Assembly: GCA_014871385.1 (NCBI GenBank) | Contig: CM026426.1 | Location: 95,896,572 to 95,960,571 of the forward strand | Length of the DNA: 64,000 bases | Source of the DNA: Ceratodon purpureus | Lineage: Eukaryota; Streptophyta; Bryopsida; Pseudoditrichales; Ditrichaceae | Direction of reading: 5' to 3' | In this document: positions 35,701 through 47,529 of the stretch, piece by piece | How the letters are laid out: the number at the start of each line of letters is the position of its first letter | Position numbering within the stretch: position 1 is the first letter of the stretch | Program-made: the position numbers and the translations under genes | Notes under the pieces: generated by a model | What the model saw: the letters and a program-made list of their open reading frames with translations, nothing else | The model's database searches: none | What the model was told of the DNA's origin: nothing

Positions 35701-36231
35701 CTGCAGCCTCACTTCGCGCCTCGTTGATTAGGTTCCACTGATTTTCAATATTTGCCGGAGTCCACTTCGCCTTATCCTCCGGCAGGTACATGAACCCCTT
35801 GGCAGTGAGGGATGCACACTGAATCAGGCTGAGCTTGTAGAAGTCGAGGATCAGTCCATAAGTTACAGTCTGATCGGACTTCGGCATCTTCTCCTCCACC
35901 ACCATGATAGCTGTCTCCGCGTCAAGGCCTTTCAGTTCGAGAACGTTCAATCCGATCGGGGAATGGATCCTCCCTTCAAAGGTGAGATGGGGGACAATTA
36001 CGGCCATCCCTCCTGCCGTATCCTTCCACGACATGGCCCATGCGGTGACGTTCTTATCGCAGCGGTAGATTGCGCAGGGATTTGTTCACCCTCGAAATTG
36101 TAGCCATGGATCCAGTAATCGACAAAGGGAAACAGCTTCACGGGCTTGTGGTCACTTGGTGGTTCCATTATTTGTTGTTCCCTGCAGAACAGACATACAC
36201 CATTGTTGGTCATATTCCTCCTCCAAATCAA
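32728..36231 (-). pseudogene. decayed gene with ParB/sulfiredoxin-like motif
   Basis: Three exons. (a) 36181-34868, acceptor GTTCTGCAG, donor CTG|GTAAGT: an N-terminal part with CAIYRCDKNVTAWAMSWKD, an Ala/Pro/Lys-rich linker, then ITVLPLKKGPYGEDKR and FYIIGGHHTVQCY, DLVESGE. The GGHHTVxxY site preceded by a strand resembles the GxHR box of ParB/Srx-fold proteins (inferred). (b) 34793-33344, donor CTT|GTAAGT: a large helical region including IHYLADLVERKEIS, VKVMWDAHNMVQEQ and a C-terminal FHATLLHIETRTRTAKRR, CFGDFFAGKRPFDAVY. (c) 32922-32728: acidic tail. One-base losses near 36085, 34567 and 33760, a two-base loss near 33365, and three stops (TGA 35123-35125, two TAG) break it. P1 palindromes lie in both introns and at the start of exon b, where one is read as LGDPPMA. 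Possibly part of a mobile element. Confidence 0.55.
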
Positions 36232-36253
36232 TTAACAGTTATACAAATCGGAT

Positions 36254-36273
36254 CATCGGGGGATCTCTCGATG
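36254..36273. repeat. single P1 palindrome upstream of the ParB-like exon
   Basis: CATCGGGGGATCTCTCGATG, just before (on the minus strand) the first exon of the ParB-like gene. Further P1 copies linked to this gene lie at 33050 (ATCGAGGGATCCCTCGAT, a perfect dyad), 33111, 34754 and 34827. Confidence 0.8.
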
Positions 36274-36380
36274 ACTTTGATTCATACACACGCATGAGGG
36301 GCTATGCGCATGACTTACAGGACAACAACTATCATGGAGGACCATAGAAAAAAGCAGAGGAACGAAAGGGGCACTGAGGT

Positions 36381-36856
36381 CATCGAGAGATCCCCCGATG
36401 TTCTGCCATACCCACAGGATGGGAAGGGGATACCAACACATCGAGGGATCCCCTGATGGACCAAGGATATGATACCTAAGCATTAAGGGATTCCAAATGC
36501 AATTAGCACTGTCCATACAGTGTATTGTCAAGGGTGAGGTTACCTGGTTATAAGTTTATGTTTTATAAATATGGTTTCTAGTGAGTGGGTCATCGAGAGA
36601 TCCCCCGATGTTCTGCCATACCCACAAGATGGGAAGGGGATACCAACACATCGAGGGATCCTCCGATGGATCAAGGACATGTGCAGAGTCGTCATCGGGA
36701 GATCCCCCGATGGCTTGCCGTTCCCACAGAATAGGAAGGGGATACTGACGCATCAATGGTGATTTCAAGTGAAAAGGTCATCGGGAGATCCCCCGATGGC
36801 TTGCCGTTCCCACAGAATGGGAAGGGGGTACTGACGCATCGAGAGATCTCCCGATG
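36381..36856. repeat. four modules P1 - 38 bp - P1
   Basis: Pairs of P1 palindromes start 58 bp apart: 36381/36439, 36591/36649, 36693/36751 (second one decayed), 36779/36837. Each encloses the same spacer (TTCTGCCATACCCACA or CTTGCCGTTCCCACAGAATG, then GGGAAGGGGATACYRACG). The 78-bp module looks like one unit that was copied. Confidence 0.85.
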
Positions 36857-37211
36857 GACCAAGGACATTTTATTCATGCATCAATGGATCACTGAAGTTT
36901 GTTATTCTGTCCGTACAGTGTATTGTGTTGGGAGAGGTTCCCTAGTCCTTACAGTTTATGTTTAAAGCTTAGGGTTTCAAGTCAATAAGATTAGGAATTG
37001 GGTTTATATGGATGTGGATAGTCCTACTCTATTACACTACAAGGTTACTTCGCACTACGGAAACTAATTACAATACCAAGAGAATGCTCCTCACAGCACC
37101 TCTATTAATGTTGCTCTTCATTATAAGACGGACTAGGACTACTGCATTTCCAAATGTGATAAAGGAAAAATGTCACTAAGCATAGAATTTGAAATTAAGA
37201 AAAAAACTTAC

Positions 37212-37700
37212 GGGTCCTCCCAGATTCTTGCGGTCCATGGCCCTCTGGATGAACTGCCTGCCATAGCTGCCTGCAAATTCTGCACGGCAATGGCACGATG
37301 CACGAGAAATTGGAAACAAAAATGAGAATGTGAAATAAAAGAATAGTTTAGAGGAGCAAACACTGTGACGAATTTTAAGTTCACCTCCCTCTACTCGTTC
37401 CGACAATGCAAGTAACCATACCAACGCATACGGAAATAACAATTATGCAAGAGATTGGCAACTGCAAACACAAAAGAGGAGACACAGACCCAATTGACCA
37501 AAGAATGTGCGCAAGAAGTACCTGCGAGTGCAGTCGCAGGTGGAAAACCCCCGATCCACTGCTTCGTCTTCCTTCTCAAATCCCGCTCCGACGATCCGAT
37601 TTCCTTGTCCGCTCCAAAAGCTCCGCCTCGATCGAGAGAGAATGCCACTCCCAAACACCTCCCAAATGCCGAAAAAAACACCTCTCACTCGCCTCCCAAA
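37212..37700 (-). CDS. possible 5' exons of a minus-strand gene
   Basis: A short exon at 37279-37212 (acceptor CATTGCCGTGCAG, donor CCC|GTAAGT) reads FAGSYGRQFIQRAMDRKNLG. Upstream on the minus strand (37430-37700) a frame with FFSAFGRCLGVAFS could be a first exon or UTR. It could be the start of the ParB-like gene (next acceptor at 36182), with the P1 modules lying in the intron, or a separate host gene. Low support. Confidence 0.3.
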
Positions 37701-37719
37701 CACCTCTCAATCGCCCTAA

Positions 37720-39490
37720 ACCGAGAGGAAAAGAATTACTCGCCCTAAACCTGCCAACCAGCTCTCAATCGCCCTAAACCTCCCTCGCAAATCGATACAC
37801 GGAAGCGAATTTCCACCACAACCTAAGCCCCTCGATAGAGAAGAGTCACGCGAAGCGGACAGACGCGGGATAGGAGCGACCTACAGCAAGGTGGCGCGAA
37901 AGCGAGGTACAGCGCAAAATCACTCGAGCGACGCCGTATTTGCATTGTACAGTGGAAACTTAGTACCATAATAAAAAAGAGAATGGGTTAGCACGTTCTT
38001 GGAGGAGAACGACGTACATTAAGGGGCACCAATCTCTGGCTCATGAGTGCATGCAGTCAACTGAAGTGACCCCTTGATATTAATTGGAAATTAATGAACG
38101 ATGGAAAATGAACAAAGAAAATAGAAAATTAAATTGGATATTCAGAATAATGAAAAAAATTATATAAAATAGAATGAAGTGAATCAAAAGAGTTTAATGG
38201 GATTACTTTTAAAAGTAAATGAGAATTAAAAATTAAAAAAACTAAAAATAAAAAATAAGAAATCAAATATAAAAGAGAACCGAATGAAATACAAAAGAGA
38301 AGGGAATTACATTGAATAAGAATTAAGACAAAACTCATAATAGGAAATAATAATATAACGGGCATAAAAGAAAACACACATTTAAAAATAAAAGATAAAT
38401 AAATGATAGATAAAAGAGAAGCGAATGAAAAATTAAAGAGAAGGGAATGCAATATGGTGGAAAAGAGAATGGCATGTTAAAAGAGACGGGAATGAAATAT
38501 AAAAGAAAAATGAAATTAAAAACAACTAATATGGAGTACGCCTTTCGAGATTTCATGAATTAGATAGATCCTCAAGAGATTTATGTCACATACTAGAAGA
38601 TGCAATAATAGATACTCCCAGATAAATAAACCTGGAGCTCAAAGAACTAATATGGAGTTCCCCTTATAGGTTGTCCTACCATCATCCACATGGTACCGCG
38701 CATGGATTATAACTCTACCATTCTCAAAAAACCACCATTAACTTTTTTTATATATATAATTTTCATTTGAATACCTTAAATAGTGGCAACCACTATTGAT
38801 TTATTGTAAGTTATAAATCACCCTCACGTTTTCATACTTGATAAATTCAGACTCATAGTAGATCCAACAAGATTCATTATGAAATCATTATTTTTAAAAA
38901 GAAAATGGTGCAAGTCATTTTTCTTTGAAATTAGTTTCACGCGAACTCTTAAGTCATTCATTTTACCCTTATATTATCTTCTTAAAATTTCTCGTTATAA
39001 ATTAGAGTACCATGTTATCAGAAAATTTCCCGTTATAAATTGAAATCATTGATAACAAAGGTTAGGTGATATAAAAATACCTTAATTAAAATTTAGCATT
39101 TTTATACAACGTTACTTCGACGCTTTTTAAAGAAATTACTTACATGTGTGACTTAAATACATAAACCATTCACATCATAATTCAGATTGAATTCAATTTT
39201 TACTTTGTGATGCACCATATTTTAAATGGAAGTACATTAAATCCCTAGAAAATTACAAAGAGGCACGATTAAAAATTCACGTTTTGAAGAGTCACGGCTG
39301 AGTTTGAAAAGTTGCAACGAACTTTCATAACGTATGACTCATTTTCAAAACGTGAAAGGTCACATGAATGAATATAAAAAAGTAACAATGCGATGTACTA
39401 CCATCATCCAAAAAAAATATGAAAGGTGTTTTAGATTTGATACTGCCGTAAAAATACATCTGTTACCAAACAACTATGTAGCACGTTAAA
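37720..39490. other. AT-rich, no gene; purine-rich stretch 38150-38540
   Basis: From 38.1 to 38.55 kb the plus strand is almost all A/G with recurring AAAAGAGAAGGGAATG words. The remainder is AT-rich unique sequence. No splice-supported coding or palindrome. Confidence 0.5.
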
Positions 39491-39496
39491 TTCGGA

Positions 39497-39850
39497 ACAC
39501 CATAAATTAAATTGACCCTTACGAGATTTATGTGACTTCAATAAAAAAATAAAAATAAAAACATTCAAATGGTGTGTAAATGCAAAATGGGGGCATTTGG
39601 TGTTGCTTGTCATTTACTTCAAGACACCATAAATTAAATTGACCCCCACGAGATTTATGTGACTTCAATAAAAAAAAAAAAAAAACATTTGAATGGTGTG
39701 TAAATGCAAAATGGGGGCATTTGGTGTTGCTTGTCATTTACTTCAAGACACCATAAATTAAATTGACCCTTACGAGATTTATGTGACTTCAATAAAAAAA
39801 TAAAAATAAAAACATTCGAATGGTGTGTAAATTAGATAGTCCCTCCAAAG
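39497..39850. repeat. ~125-bp tandem repeat, 2.7 copies
   Basis: ACACCATAAATTAAATTGAC begins at 39497, 39624 and 39748 (127 and 124 bp). Each is followed by CCTTACGAGATTTATGTGAC, an A-rich run and CATTYRAATGGTGTGTAAAT. The third copy is cut short. Confidence 0.85.
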
Positions 39851-39884
39851 ATTTATGTGACCTCGAAAATTCAGAAATAGATAA

Positions 39885-39945
39885 ACCCTATACTCTAAAC
39901 CCTAACCTTTAAACCCTGAACCCTGAACCCTGAACCTTCAAGCTT
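39885..39945. repeat. short degenerate telomere-like run
   Basis: AAACCCTATACTCTAAACCC followed by TAACC and GAACCCT units: variants of the plant telomere heptamer (CCCTAAA). Interstitial and only about 60 bp; it supports plant ancestry and marks no chromosome end. Confidence 0.6.
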
Positions 39946-40507
39946 GAACTCAGAAATGCACCTATTACCCCAGCACTCCTATGAAAAGTGTGGGAACATA
40001 AACGTGTACGCATTGGAAGCATATTAGGTACAACTGAATGGTATTCAGTACAAATTTAGTGTTCCTATGGACATTACTGTATGTAAATATTGTATATGTT
40101 GCTTAAAGGACGTGGTACGTGAGTCTAATAAATCATGCCCTGGTGTGGCTATTTACGTAACAGATCTTGAGATATAAATACATCTTGGTCCTTTGTAGAG
40201 AGCGACTATCGTACAATAGTGGACCAGGTGATGATATGGACACTTCTACAGAAGTAGGGGGGACAGATCGAGTGGCGCTGCATCATGATATGGAAACCAC
40301 CCTCACGAAAGTACTGCTGGATGGTTTATGCATCATGACATGTATGTTCCCTTCGAATTCAAACCTGAAGGGCTTGATCTTGTTTCCCCCTTCTGAATTG
40401 GTGGGGATTCTCCGTTTGAATTCTCTGCTGGACCGCCATCTCCTGATTCATTCACATGAATTCAGAGCAGTCTCCTCAGAGTTGTTTCATTAGCGCGTTT
40501 CAGAGTA

Positions 40508-40683
40508 CGAGTTTCCTGCAACATTGCATGTCCTAGACGGGTTGTAGAACCTTAGACGGGTGGTAGAACCTGAGATTGAAGGGTTGCGGGGGACCGAGGA
40601 TGGGCCGGAGAAGCATTTGAGGAGGTGGAGGGAGCACTTGCTCGGGTGTTTAGAGCGGCCGATTACATTCGCAGGGAGCGCAG
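40508..40683 (+). CDS. possible exon upstream of the DUF7869 gene
   Basis: Frame EYEFPATLHVLDGL, one TAG, then RRVVEPEIEGLRG and HLRRWREHLLGCLERP, ending at GCAG|GTATCT. Charged and helical, with a fair donor. It may be the 5' exon of the gene at 41558-45026 or an independent remnant. Not recognised. Confidence 0.3.
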
Positions 40684-41035
40684 GTATCTCGGTCTTTCCT
40701 TGGAAGATCTTTTGTCAATCGGGTTTATTTTATTGCTCTTGAATGGTGTGTTCTATCTCTTGTACACGTTACATGTGCTGATCATGTGATCCATCGCGGG
40801 ATCCCCTATTGTAAGTAGAATTGTTCATGTAGTTCTCCGCGGGTTATGTAGAATTTGCAAAGTAATCGGGGAATTTTTAGTTAAGATTAACCCTTGCATG
40901 TTGCATGTTGGTGGAATGAACTGCACTTATGTGATTTCCGTGTTCTTGTGGAAATTTTTCTGTACGGACAGTAATTTTAGTGTACGGACAGGGGTAGCGA
41001 GGTGGATGCTGCTTCTTAGTGGACCCAACTACCCT

Positions 41036-41540
41036 CATCGAGAGATCCCTCGATGCTGCTTTGGAGATCCTCATCGAGAGACCCTCATCGGGAGATCCCC
41101 CAATCCTATAGCATTTAGACCCTCATCGAGAGATCCCCCGATACTTCTTTGGAGACCCTCATCGAGAGACCCCCATCGGGAGATCCCCCGATCCTATAGA
41201 ATTTAGACCCTCATCGAGAGATCCCCCGATACTTCTTTGGAGATCCTCATCGAGAGACCCCCATCGGGAGATCCCCCGATCCTATAGAATTAAGACCCTC
41301 ATCGAGAGATCCCTCGATACTGCTTTGTAGATCCTCATCGGGAGATCCCCGATCGTATAGAATTTAGACCTCATTGAGAGAGCCTCATCGAAAGATGGAC
41401 GCACCATTCAGAAAAGGTCCAGTTTCTAAATGGTGTGTTCTATCTCGGATGTGCTTTGGAGATCCTCTCGAGAGACCCTCATCGAAAGATCCCTCGATCC
41501 AATAGAATTTAGACCCGCATCTAGAAATCCCCCGATACTT
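41036..41540. repeat. 88-bp tandem repeat made of P1 palindromes
   Basis: P1 copies start at 41036, 41086, 41123, 41174, 41212, 41261, 41300, 41336 and about 41481; a decayed one lies at 41518. The unit is 87-89 bp: P1, ACTTCTTTGGAGA, a half-site CATCGAGAGACC, P1, CCTATAGAATTTAGACC. It ends 20-30 bp before the ATG at 41558, so it occupies the proximal upstream region of the DUF7869 gene. Confidence 0.9.
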
Positions 41541-41557
41541 CTTTGGCTCTCTTGAAA

Positions 41558-44500
41558 ATGGACTCTGACGGTGACAGTGACTGTCCCCAGATGCCGTCTG
41601 TGGGACCTTCCCGTTACGACTTCTCTCAGGAATCAACTGCTCGTAGTGATGAGCTTCGACCCGGGCAGTCTGTGAAGCTTGTCGTCCCCCGTTTTGGAGA
41701 TGTTGGAATCGGATCTGTTGTCGACGTTAATCCTTCTGGGCAGTGGCTTGGGGTTTGCATTCCACCTGGCTCGTCTAAATTTATTCTTGTGCGACCATCA
41801 AGCATCGTGTCGGACGCAGAGGACCTCTTCCTCAAACCTTGCAAGAGAGGCTGCAACGTTTTGAGGGATGCTTTGAATCGAACAGTCCTCTGGAGAGCTG
41901 GTGATGCAATTGCAATGTTGCGGGATCCTCCCATGAATGATGTTGAATACGTTCGTCAACAATCCTGGATTGGTCTGGAAGTTCAGAAATTGGACCTTGC
42001 GGGTGCGGTTATAGCCTCCGGTTGAGTGTTCTGCTCAGAACCGGAGGAGTATTTTTGAGACGGAAGATTGGGCGAGGGATACATTGGAGTGACAGTCCTT
42101 GACGTCTTTGTCGGGGACACTGATGCCATAATGAGTAATGAGCGTTGGTTGATATCTGAATGCAAATTCCCGAACGGCCCTTCTCTTCGGTCTACAGCCG
42201 AGCACTTCTCCCGAATCCCAATGGAGGTAGATCCACAAGAGCACCTTGGAGGCAGACGGAAGGTACCTTACTGGTTTATAGTGTGGAAACCTAAAACGCA
42301 TGAAAAATGTTTGTTGTACAATACGAAGATAGCGGATGCTGAAGTGAGGAAGGTTAGCTCTGAATGATGCTGCTCGAAGCATTGGTGTCAGACATTTCCC
42401 CAGGAGCTCACACTAATAGTGCGTAAGAAATTCTGTTCGAAATCCTTTCAAGGGAGATGGGAATACGGGATTGCGGCGGGTGGATAGATGCATTCAGTCG
42501 ACGGTGACCGTAGGAGGAAGTACTTGACGCTGCATGGTTTGGAAGTTTGCGCAACTGCGTGGTATCTTATTCATGGAGTTCCCAAGTCAACTTTTCATAG
42601 CTATGTCCAAAGATACAACAAAAAGGTTCTCTCAACAGCGCATGGAAACGAGGGCTACAAGCGACCGAGGATCGGAACAGTTCAAGTCATGGGTACTATT
42701 GCTGCTATTGTAGACAAGAATGCAGATCAGATGCCCCATCAAATGCAAGGAATTGGAAATGGACGAGTGGACACTCTGAAATATCTTCCAGCAGGCAACA
42801 ACTGGAAGCGAGTGATGGCTGACGCCAATGAGATACGAGTCTTTGCTTCGCGTTTCTTCTAGTGTCATTGCATCGGGAGATCTCTCGATAGAGGTTACTT
42901 TCGTATTGACAGTCCGTTCTCTGTCTTATAGTATCGTTGCACTCTACCTACGTCATGCAATATATAACTCTTTTTCCCGTCTTCGGTGACTTGTCTTAAT
43001 TTGTTGTGTAATACTTCGAGCTTGTTCGCTTGCGTGCGTCTCTTTCTTTGCCTCACCAGCCATTTGGACGTTCCGGTGCTTTGCAGACAAATGTTTCATT
43101 AGGTGTGCCTACAGTGAGCCAGTCTACAATTAGTAGAATTAGAAGTTCACTCTTCAACAATATCGCAATCAAACCGGTTGGAAGTTCTTTTGCGAAATGC
43201 TCGACATGTGACCAACTTCAAGATTTCATTCTGAAGTCAGCTAACGGAAGTCCAGAATATGTTGACTTCGTGAAGCAACGGGAGGAGCATCTTGCTCACC
43301 AAGCCTCTTGTCGTCGTCTGTATGGTGCATGGCGCAAAGGATCAAAGCGCAATCCCAGTGAGATTCTGTGCATTATTCATGACAAGATGGATACTGCAAA
43401 AACCGCCCTTCCCGGGATGCGGGTTACAACAAAGGCTACTCAAGGTTTGGGCCAACTTCCTATGAACGTCACTGGTATGGTTTCACATGGGCACGGGGAT
43501 GGCGCCTATGCACATTACTGTCCTCAGTGTTGGCCAGGAGATTCTAACGCCACAATATCGTCGTTGGCGAGGCTGTTCCGTCAACTGGAAGGCCCCTCAT
43601 TTCGGGAGTCTGGGAAACTATTTGAGTACCCCTCGCAAAACTCACTGTTCGAGACATTGTTGAGGGGGAAGTCTAGGTGCCTCGACATTTTACCGCATAT
43701 CGAGGGATCCTCCGATGTCCAAGGGTCGAAACCTTTACCGAGGAAGTTATACCTTCAGCTGGATAACTCCGCCAAAGATAACAAGAACCAATATCTCATG
43801 GCGTTTCTCTCCCTGCTGACTGCACGGGGTGTTTTCAAGGAAATTCAGGCTGGATTTCTACTAGTGGGTCATACGCACGAAGATATTGACGCTTATTTTA
43901 GCCATTTGTCGAAGGCATTAAAAAGCAAGAATACGTTTGTTCTAGCGGATCTAATGAAGGCCTTCATGCAGTCCCAGGAGTTGTCATTCATGCCGGAGTT
44001 CATTCAAGAGGTTGCAACTTCAAGTCTTTCATCAAAGGCTATCAAAGTAGTGGTGCAGCACGCCTTATTGGACTTGGAGAGATGCACCTTTTCAAGTTCT
44101 ATGTGGACGATGATGGTTGGCCGGTTATGAGGTACAAGAAATCAGGCGTCGACGCACAATGGCTACCCCTCAACAGACCCCCTATTCAATTGTGGAATGA
44201 AAACATGGATGGCGGCCCAAAACTTCCTCACGGCTCACCAAAGCCGGTTCCGTTCAAACCTATGTGGGGAAGTGAGGTTCCTAAATCTACTGGGAATCAG
44301 GTGAAGGCGAGAGAGACCGCAGCCAAAGCTACTGAGAACAAGAAATTCATGAAGTGCGGACTCCAAAAGTACATTGAGTACTGGAAAAATGGAATGGCAA
44401 AATGCGAGGGATTTGCAGCACTTTTTGGGCCTTATGTTGACTACTGCACTCGTTTGTTGTCTGAGCTTGATAAGCCTTTGCCAGTGACAAATCTTGAATT

Positions 44501-45026
44501 GTTAGAGGGTTTCTGGCCAAGCCATGGCTGGAGGGACGTATCCAACGGAGTACCGCGCCCAAGATTTTTACAATTTTTACTTGAGGATGTGACTCCTAAG
44601 GATGAGGAACCAGAAGCGTATTGTGGCCCAGCAAACCAAGCTCCGAAGAGTCCTTTCAATCCCTGGCGTGATATTCGGGCTGGCAGCTGGGTTCTTTTGA
44701 GACCTGAAGATCCACTCATTTGTCCTGTATGGCAAGAAAGAGCAGCGACTGCTGTATGCAGAGAGGAAGGCCATGTAAACCATGGGAAATTTTTAATTCA
44801 GTTTTGGGAACCTCGTAGCGTGGAAAGAGACCTTGCATTGAAATACCGTAACTGTTGGTCTGCTAAGTGGGTAGTAGAGACGCGTGCTCCTGAGTGGGTC
44901 TTTGTTGGTGCAGCTTTGTTTCAAAGTTGGTCAAAAATCAAAGACCCGTCTACTAGAACCATTCCTAAGAAAGCTCTGGAGGCTGCTTTAGCAAACTTCG
45001 AGAGAGCTAACGTAGTTGATCCATGA
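41558..45026 (+). pseudogene. DUF7869 gene, DDE-nuclease-like, decayed
   Basis: From the ATG at 41558 one frame runs to 42838: a Ser-rich N-terminus, RPGQSVKLVVPRFGDVG, a middle region, a CC-type zinc-binding segment (CCSKHWCQTF), and GLEVCATAWYLIHGVPKSTF. A 221-bp intron (CGA|GTCTTT to GCCTCACCAG at 43059) leads to PFGRSG. Then come CSTCDQLQ, IIHDKMDTAKTALP, LYLQLDNSAKDNKNQY and FLLVGHTHEDIDAYFS, the conserved core of DUF7869. The three acidic clusters (D in HDKMD, D in LDN, E/D in HEDID) look like a D-D-E/D set of an RNase H fold (inferred). After one missing base near 44010 the C-terminus continues (SFIKGYQSSGAARLIGLG) to 45026. Stops: TGA 42023, 42056 and 42365, TAG 42485. P1 copies flank it, one lies in the intron (42871) and one in the exon (43699, read as HIEGSSDV). 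Confidence 0.7.
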
Positions 45027-45048
45027 TCTTCTATGCCACTTAGGAACG

Positions 45049-47283
45049 ACATCGGGACATCCCTCGATGATTACGTCTGAGTCACCTGTCTTCCTCATTC
45101 TCTATTAAAGAAATCAGAGTCATCACTGCTTGACCGTTTCTCATCGCCGTGTAATATCTGCCTTCCTCGTGTCAATGATGTTTGTTTCTATATGAGTTTC
45201 ATTTCTGCTTCACAGTATAATATGCCCCCTCATAAGCATAAGTTCCTTTGCGCGACGAAACATTTGTTCCATTCTTAGTTTCCCTTCTATTTCATTTACT
45301 TGTAGTTCATTTGCTATGATGAGGAGGTCGGGCGGTGGTTTTAGGGTGTCAAGTTGCCTGCCAGACGAGTGGGAGGTGGTTGTTTCCCCACAATGAGTGG
45401 AGGAGCTTTGTCCGTGGTTTATGGCGGTGGAACGCGCCCGTGGTCGCGGCGTAGCCATTCCCGCGTGGAACCGCATTGCACGCCTAATGCAGCCAGGTGT
45501 GGAGTGGGATTGGACTCTTGCACATACTCTAGAGCAAGTAGAGATTATGAACGCTTCCGACATCAAGTTTTCCCTCACCTCCGGGGAGGTCTTCCCTATA
45601 GCTGATTCAAATGAGGAGGAGAGCGAGGATTTGGGGAGCCCACTACATCAGTGACGAGGTGAAATGTTATCTCCTCGTAACCCTTAACCTCGCCCTTTAT
45701 TTCATGTTTTCATAGTAATAGATTACGGTTGCTGTATGTCTTGCGCAGAATTCCATTGCCTGATGCTGAATTCGTGGTGAGTGTCAAGAGGATGAGTCCG
45801 TGCTTTAGACCTGCACTTGTTGGTTTTAAACCCTAAACTTCATACCATCTGATCCTCTTTTTCTCTTTGCTTCAGAACTTGCAGGCATCTTCCATATACT
45901 CCACATGTTTAACTTCTTGCTGCTAATCAGCTCAGATATCGGAAGGAGACTTTAGGAAGTAGTTAGCAAGACCGTTATATCCTACGATGTTTGGTAACCA
46001 TAGATGTGAAAACAGATCACTTTCATCTTTTTGTAACTTTTGCTGAAGGTGTCCCCCGTGTGGGTTGTGAACTATTTTTTGAATGGAATGCCTTCAAAAC
46101 AGAGTTGCTTTGAATAAAAAACAGAGATTCATTTGATGCTTTCATATTTGTATATTTTGTATTCAAATATTTCCATGGTTTAGAATAAATTTAGTAGTAG
46201 CAAGTCTAGAATAGTTTCAAATCTGCTTCACAGTATAATATGTCGGTCATGTTTGATATTGGGGTATTGCGTGAAAAATACTTCCGAGCCCGCAGGCCCT
46301 GTACCTGATTGTATGTTTGCCATGTGATATCCCATTCAACTCTGACATCGCGAGATCCCCCGATGAATAGTAGAGTACTTCCGAGCCCACATCTCTTCCT
46401 CTCTTCTGTGGGTCACTGTTGATGCAGTGGTGTATGCAACTTTGTCGTGGATCATGGATCCAACGAGTAGAATCATTCCCAAGATAGCCATGGAATCTGC
46501 GTTAGCAAACATATAGGGAGACAAGTTTTTTGATTGGAGATCCTATGTGCTGTTTAGGTACGACATCGGGAGATCCCACGACGAGTCCGTCTGAGTTAAT
46601 TCTCTTCCTGAGTTAATTCTCTTCCTTCTGATCGGAGATAAGTTTTTTGATCGGAGATCCTATATGCTGTTTAGGTACAACATCGGGAGATCCCACAACG
46701 AGTTCGTCGGAGTTAATTCTCTTCCTGATCTTCTCTTAATGACATCGAATTCATCCATGCCTGAAGGATCGTCAGGCTTCCGTGTAATACGTGCCTTCCT
46801 CCTGTCAATGATATTTCATTTCTGTAGATGTGTTTCGAATCTGCTTCCCATTTCTAATATGTTGGTCATGTTTGATATTAGGTGCATCCCGTGACAAAAC
46901 AATGCTGAACCGACATGCATTCTACTGTTCTTTATCTTCCTCGCCATGTGTTGATATCTCGTTCAAGTTTGATATCGCGGGATCCCTCGATGAATACTTC
47001 TGAGCCCCCATATCTTCTATTCTTTTGTATTACCCTGAACCCAATGTACGTATATCTCGGTCAAGTTGGCTGCTGGGGATCCCGTGATGAATATTGTAGA
47101 GCCGAAATCTCTTCTGTTTTCCGTTCCTTGCTCGCAATGTACGTATAATTATCTGGGTCAGGTTTGCTATCGGGGGATCTCGTGACACATACTCTGGAGC
47201 CCAAATGTCCTCTGTTCTTTTATATCTCGCTCGCAATTTACTTATATCTTGGTCAAGTTTTGTGTCGAGAGATCCCGTGATGA
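45049..47283. repeat. dispersed P1 series, partly ~97-bp tandem
   Basis: P1 copies at 45049, 46346, 46564, 46681, 46974, 47071 (decayed), 47169 and 47264. The last four form a tandem with 95-98 bp spacing; each P1 follows TATATCTYGGTCAAGTT(T) and precedes GATGAATACTTCTGAGCC. Most of these copies have lost bases in the right arm (CCCGTGATG or CCCACGACG). Confidence 0.8.
45316..45654 (+). pseudogene. short conserved-looking frame after the DUF7869 gene
   Basis: MMRRSGGGFRVSSCLPDEWE, then one TGA (about 45394), then VEELCPWFMAVERARGRG, IPAWNRIARLMQPGVEWDW, LAHTLEQVEIMNASDIKFS and an acidic end. 112 codons, ATG to stop, one interruption. Trp/Pro-rich and well balanced in composition, so it is probably protein, but I do not recognise it. 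The position, 290 bp after the DUF7869 gene on the same strand, suggests the same element. Confidence 0.4.
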
Positions 47284-47366
47284 ATACTTCTGAGCCCGTC
47301 CACGACGGTTCTTCCCATACATTGTTATGCCAATGCTCTAAATTTATCATGTCTATTATCGGGTGA

Positions 47367-47412
47367 TTACTTAATTCTGGACTTTGGACAGTCCAGAAAT
47401 AGTTAAATATGG
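47367..47412. repeat. CTGGACT palindrome, copy 2
   Basis: CTTAATTCTGGACTTTGGAC, then AGTCCAGAAATAGTTAAATA and TGG: a near-palindrome. The right half is the inverse of the sequence that cuts off the hAT frame at 7057. Confidence 0.5.
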
Positions 47413-47529
47413 CATACAACGTCGGCTGCCGGATTTGACTACAATCCCCCTACCTATAATGCAATGCGAACAACGCACATCAAGGAAAAAAAGAAGCAAA
47501 TCAAGGCAAAGATTGATTAACGTACGAAA

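Noticed and set aside
36381-41540. CRISPR-like array from regularly spaced palindromes.
   Set aside because: Spacers are repeated and not unique, spacing varies between clusters, and the genome is eukaryotic.
33050-47283. P1 palindromes as ligation artefacts of GATC-cutting library methods.
   Set aside because: They have long, variable matched arms and sit in coherent flanks and tandem units; a ligation scar would be GATCGATC.
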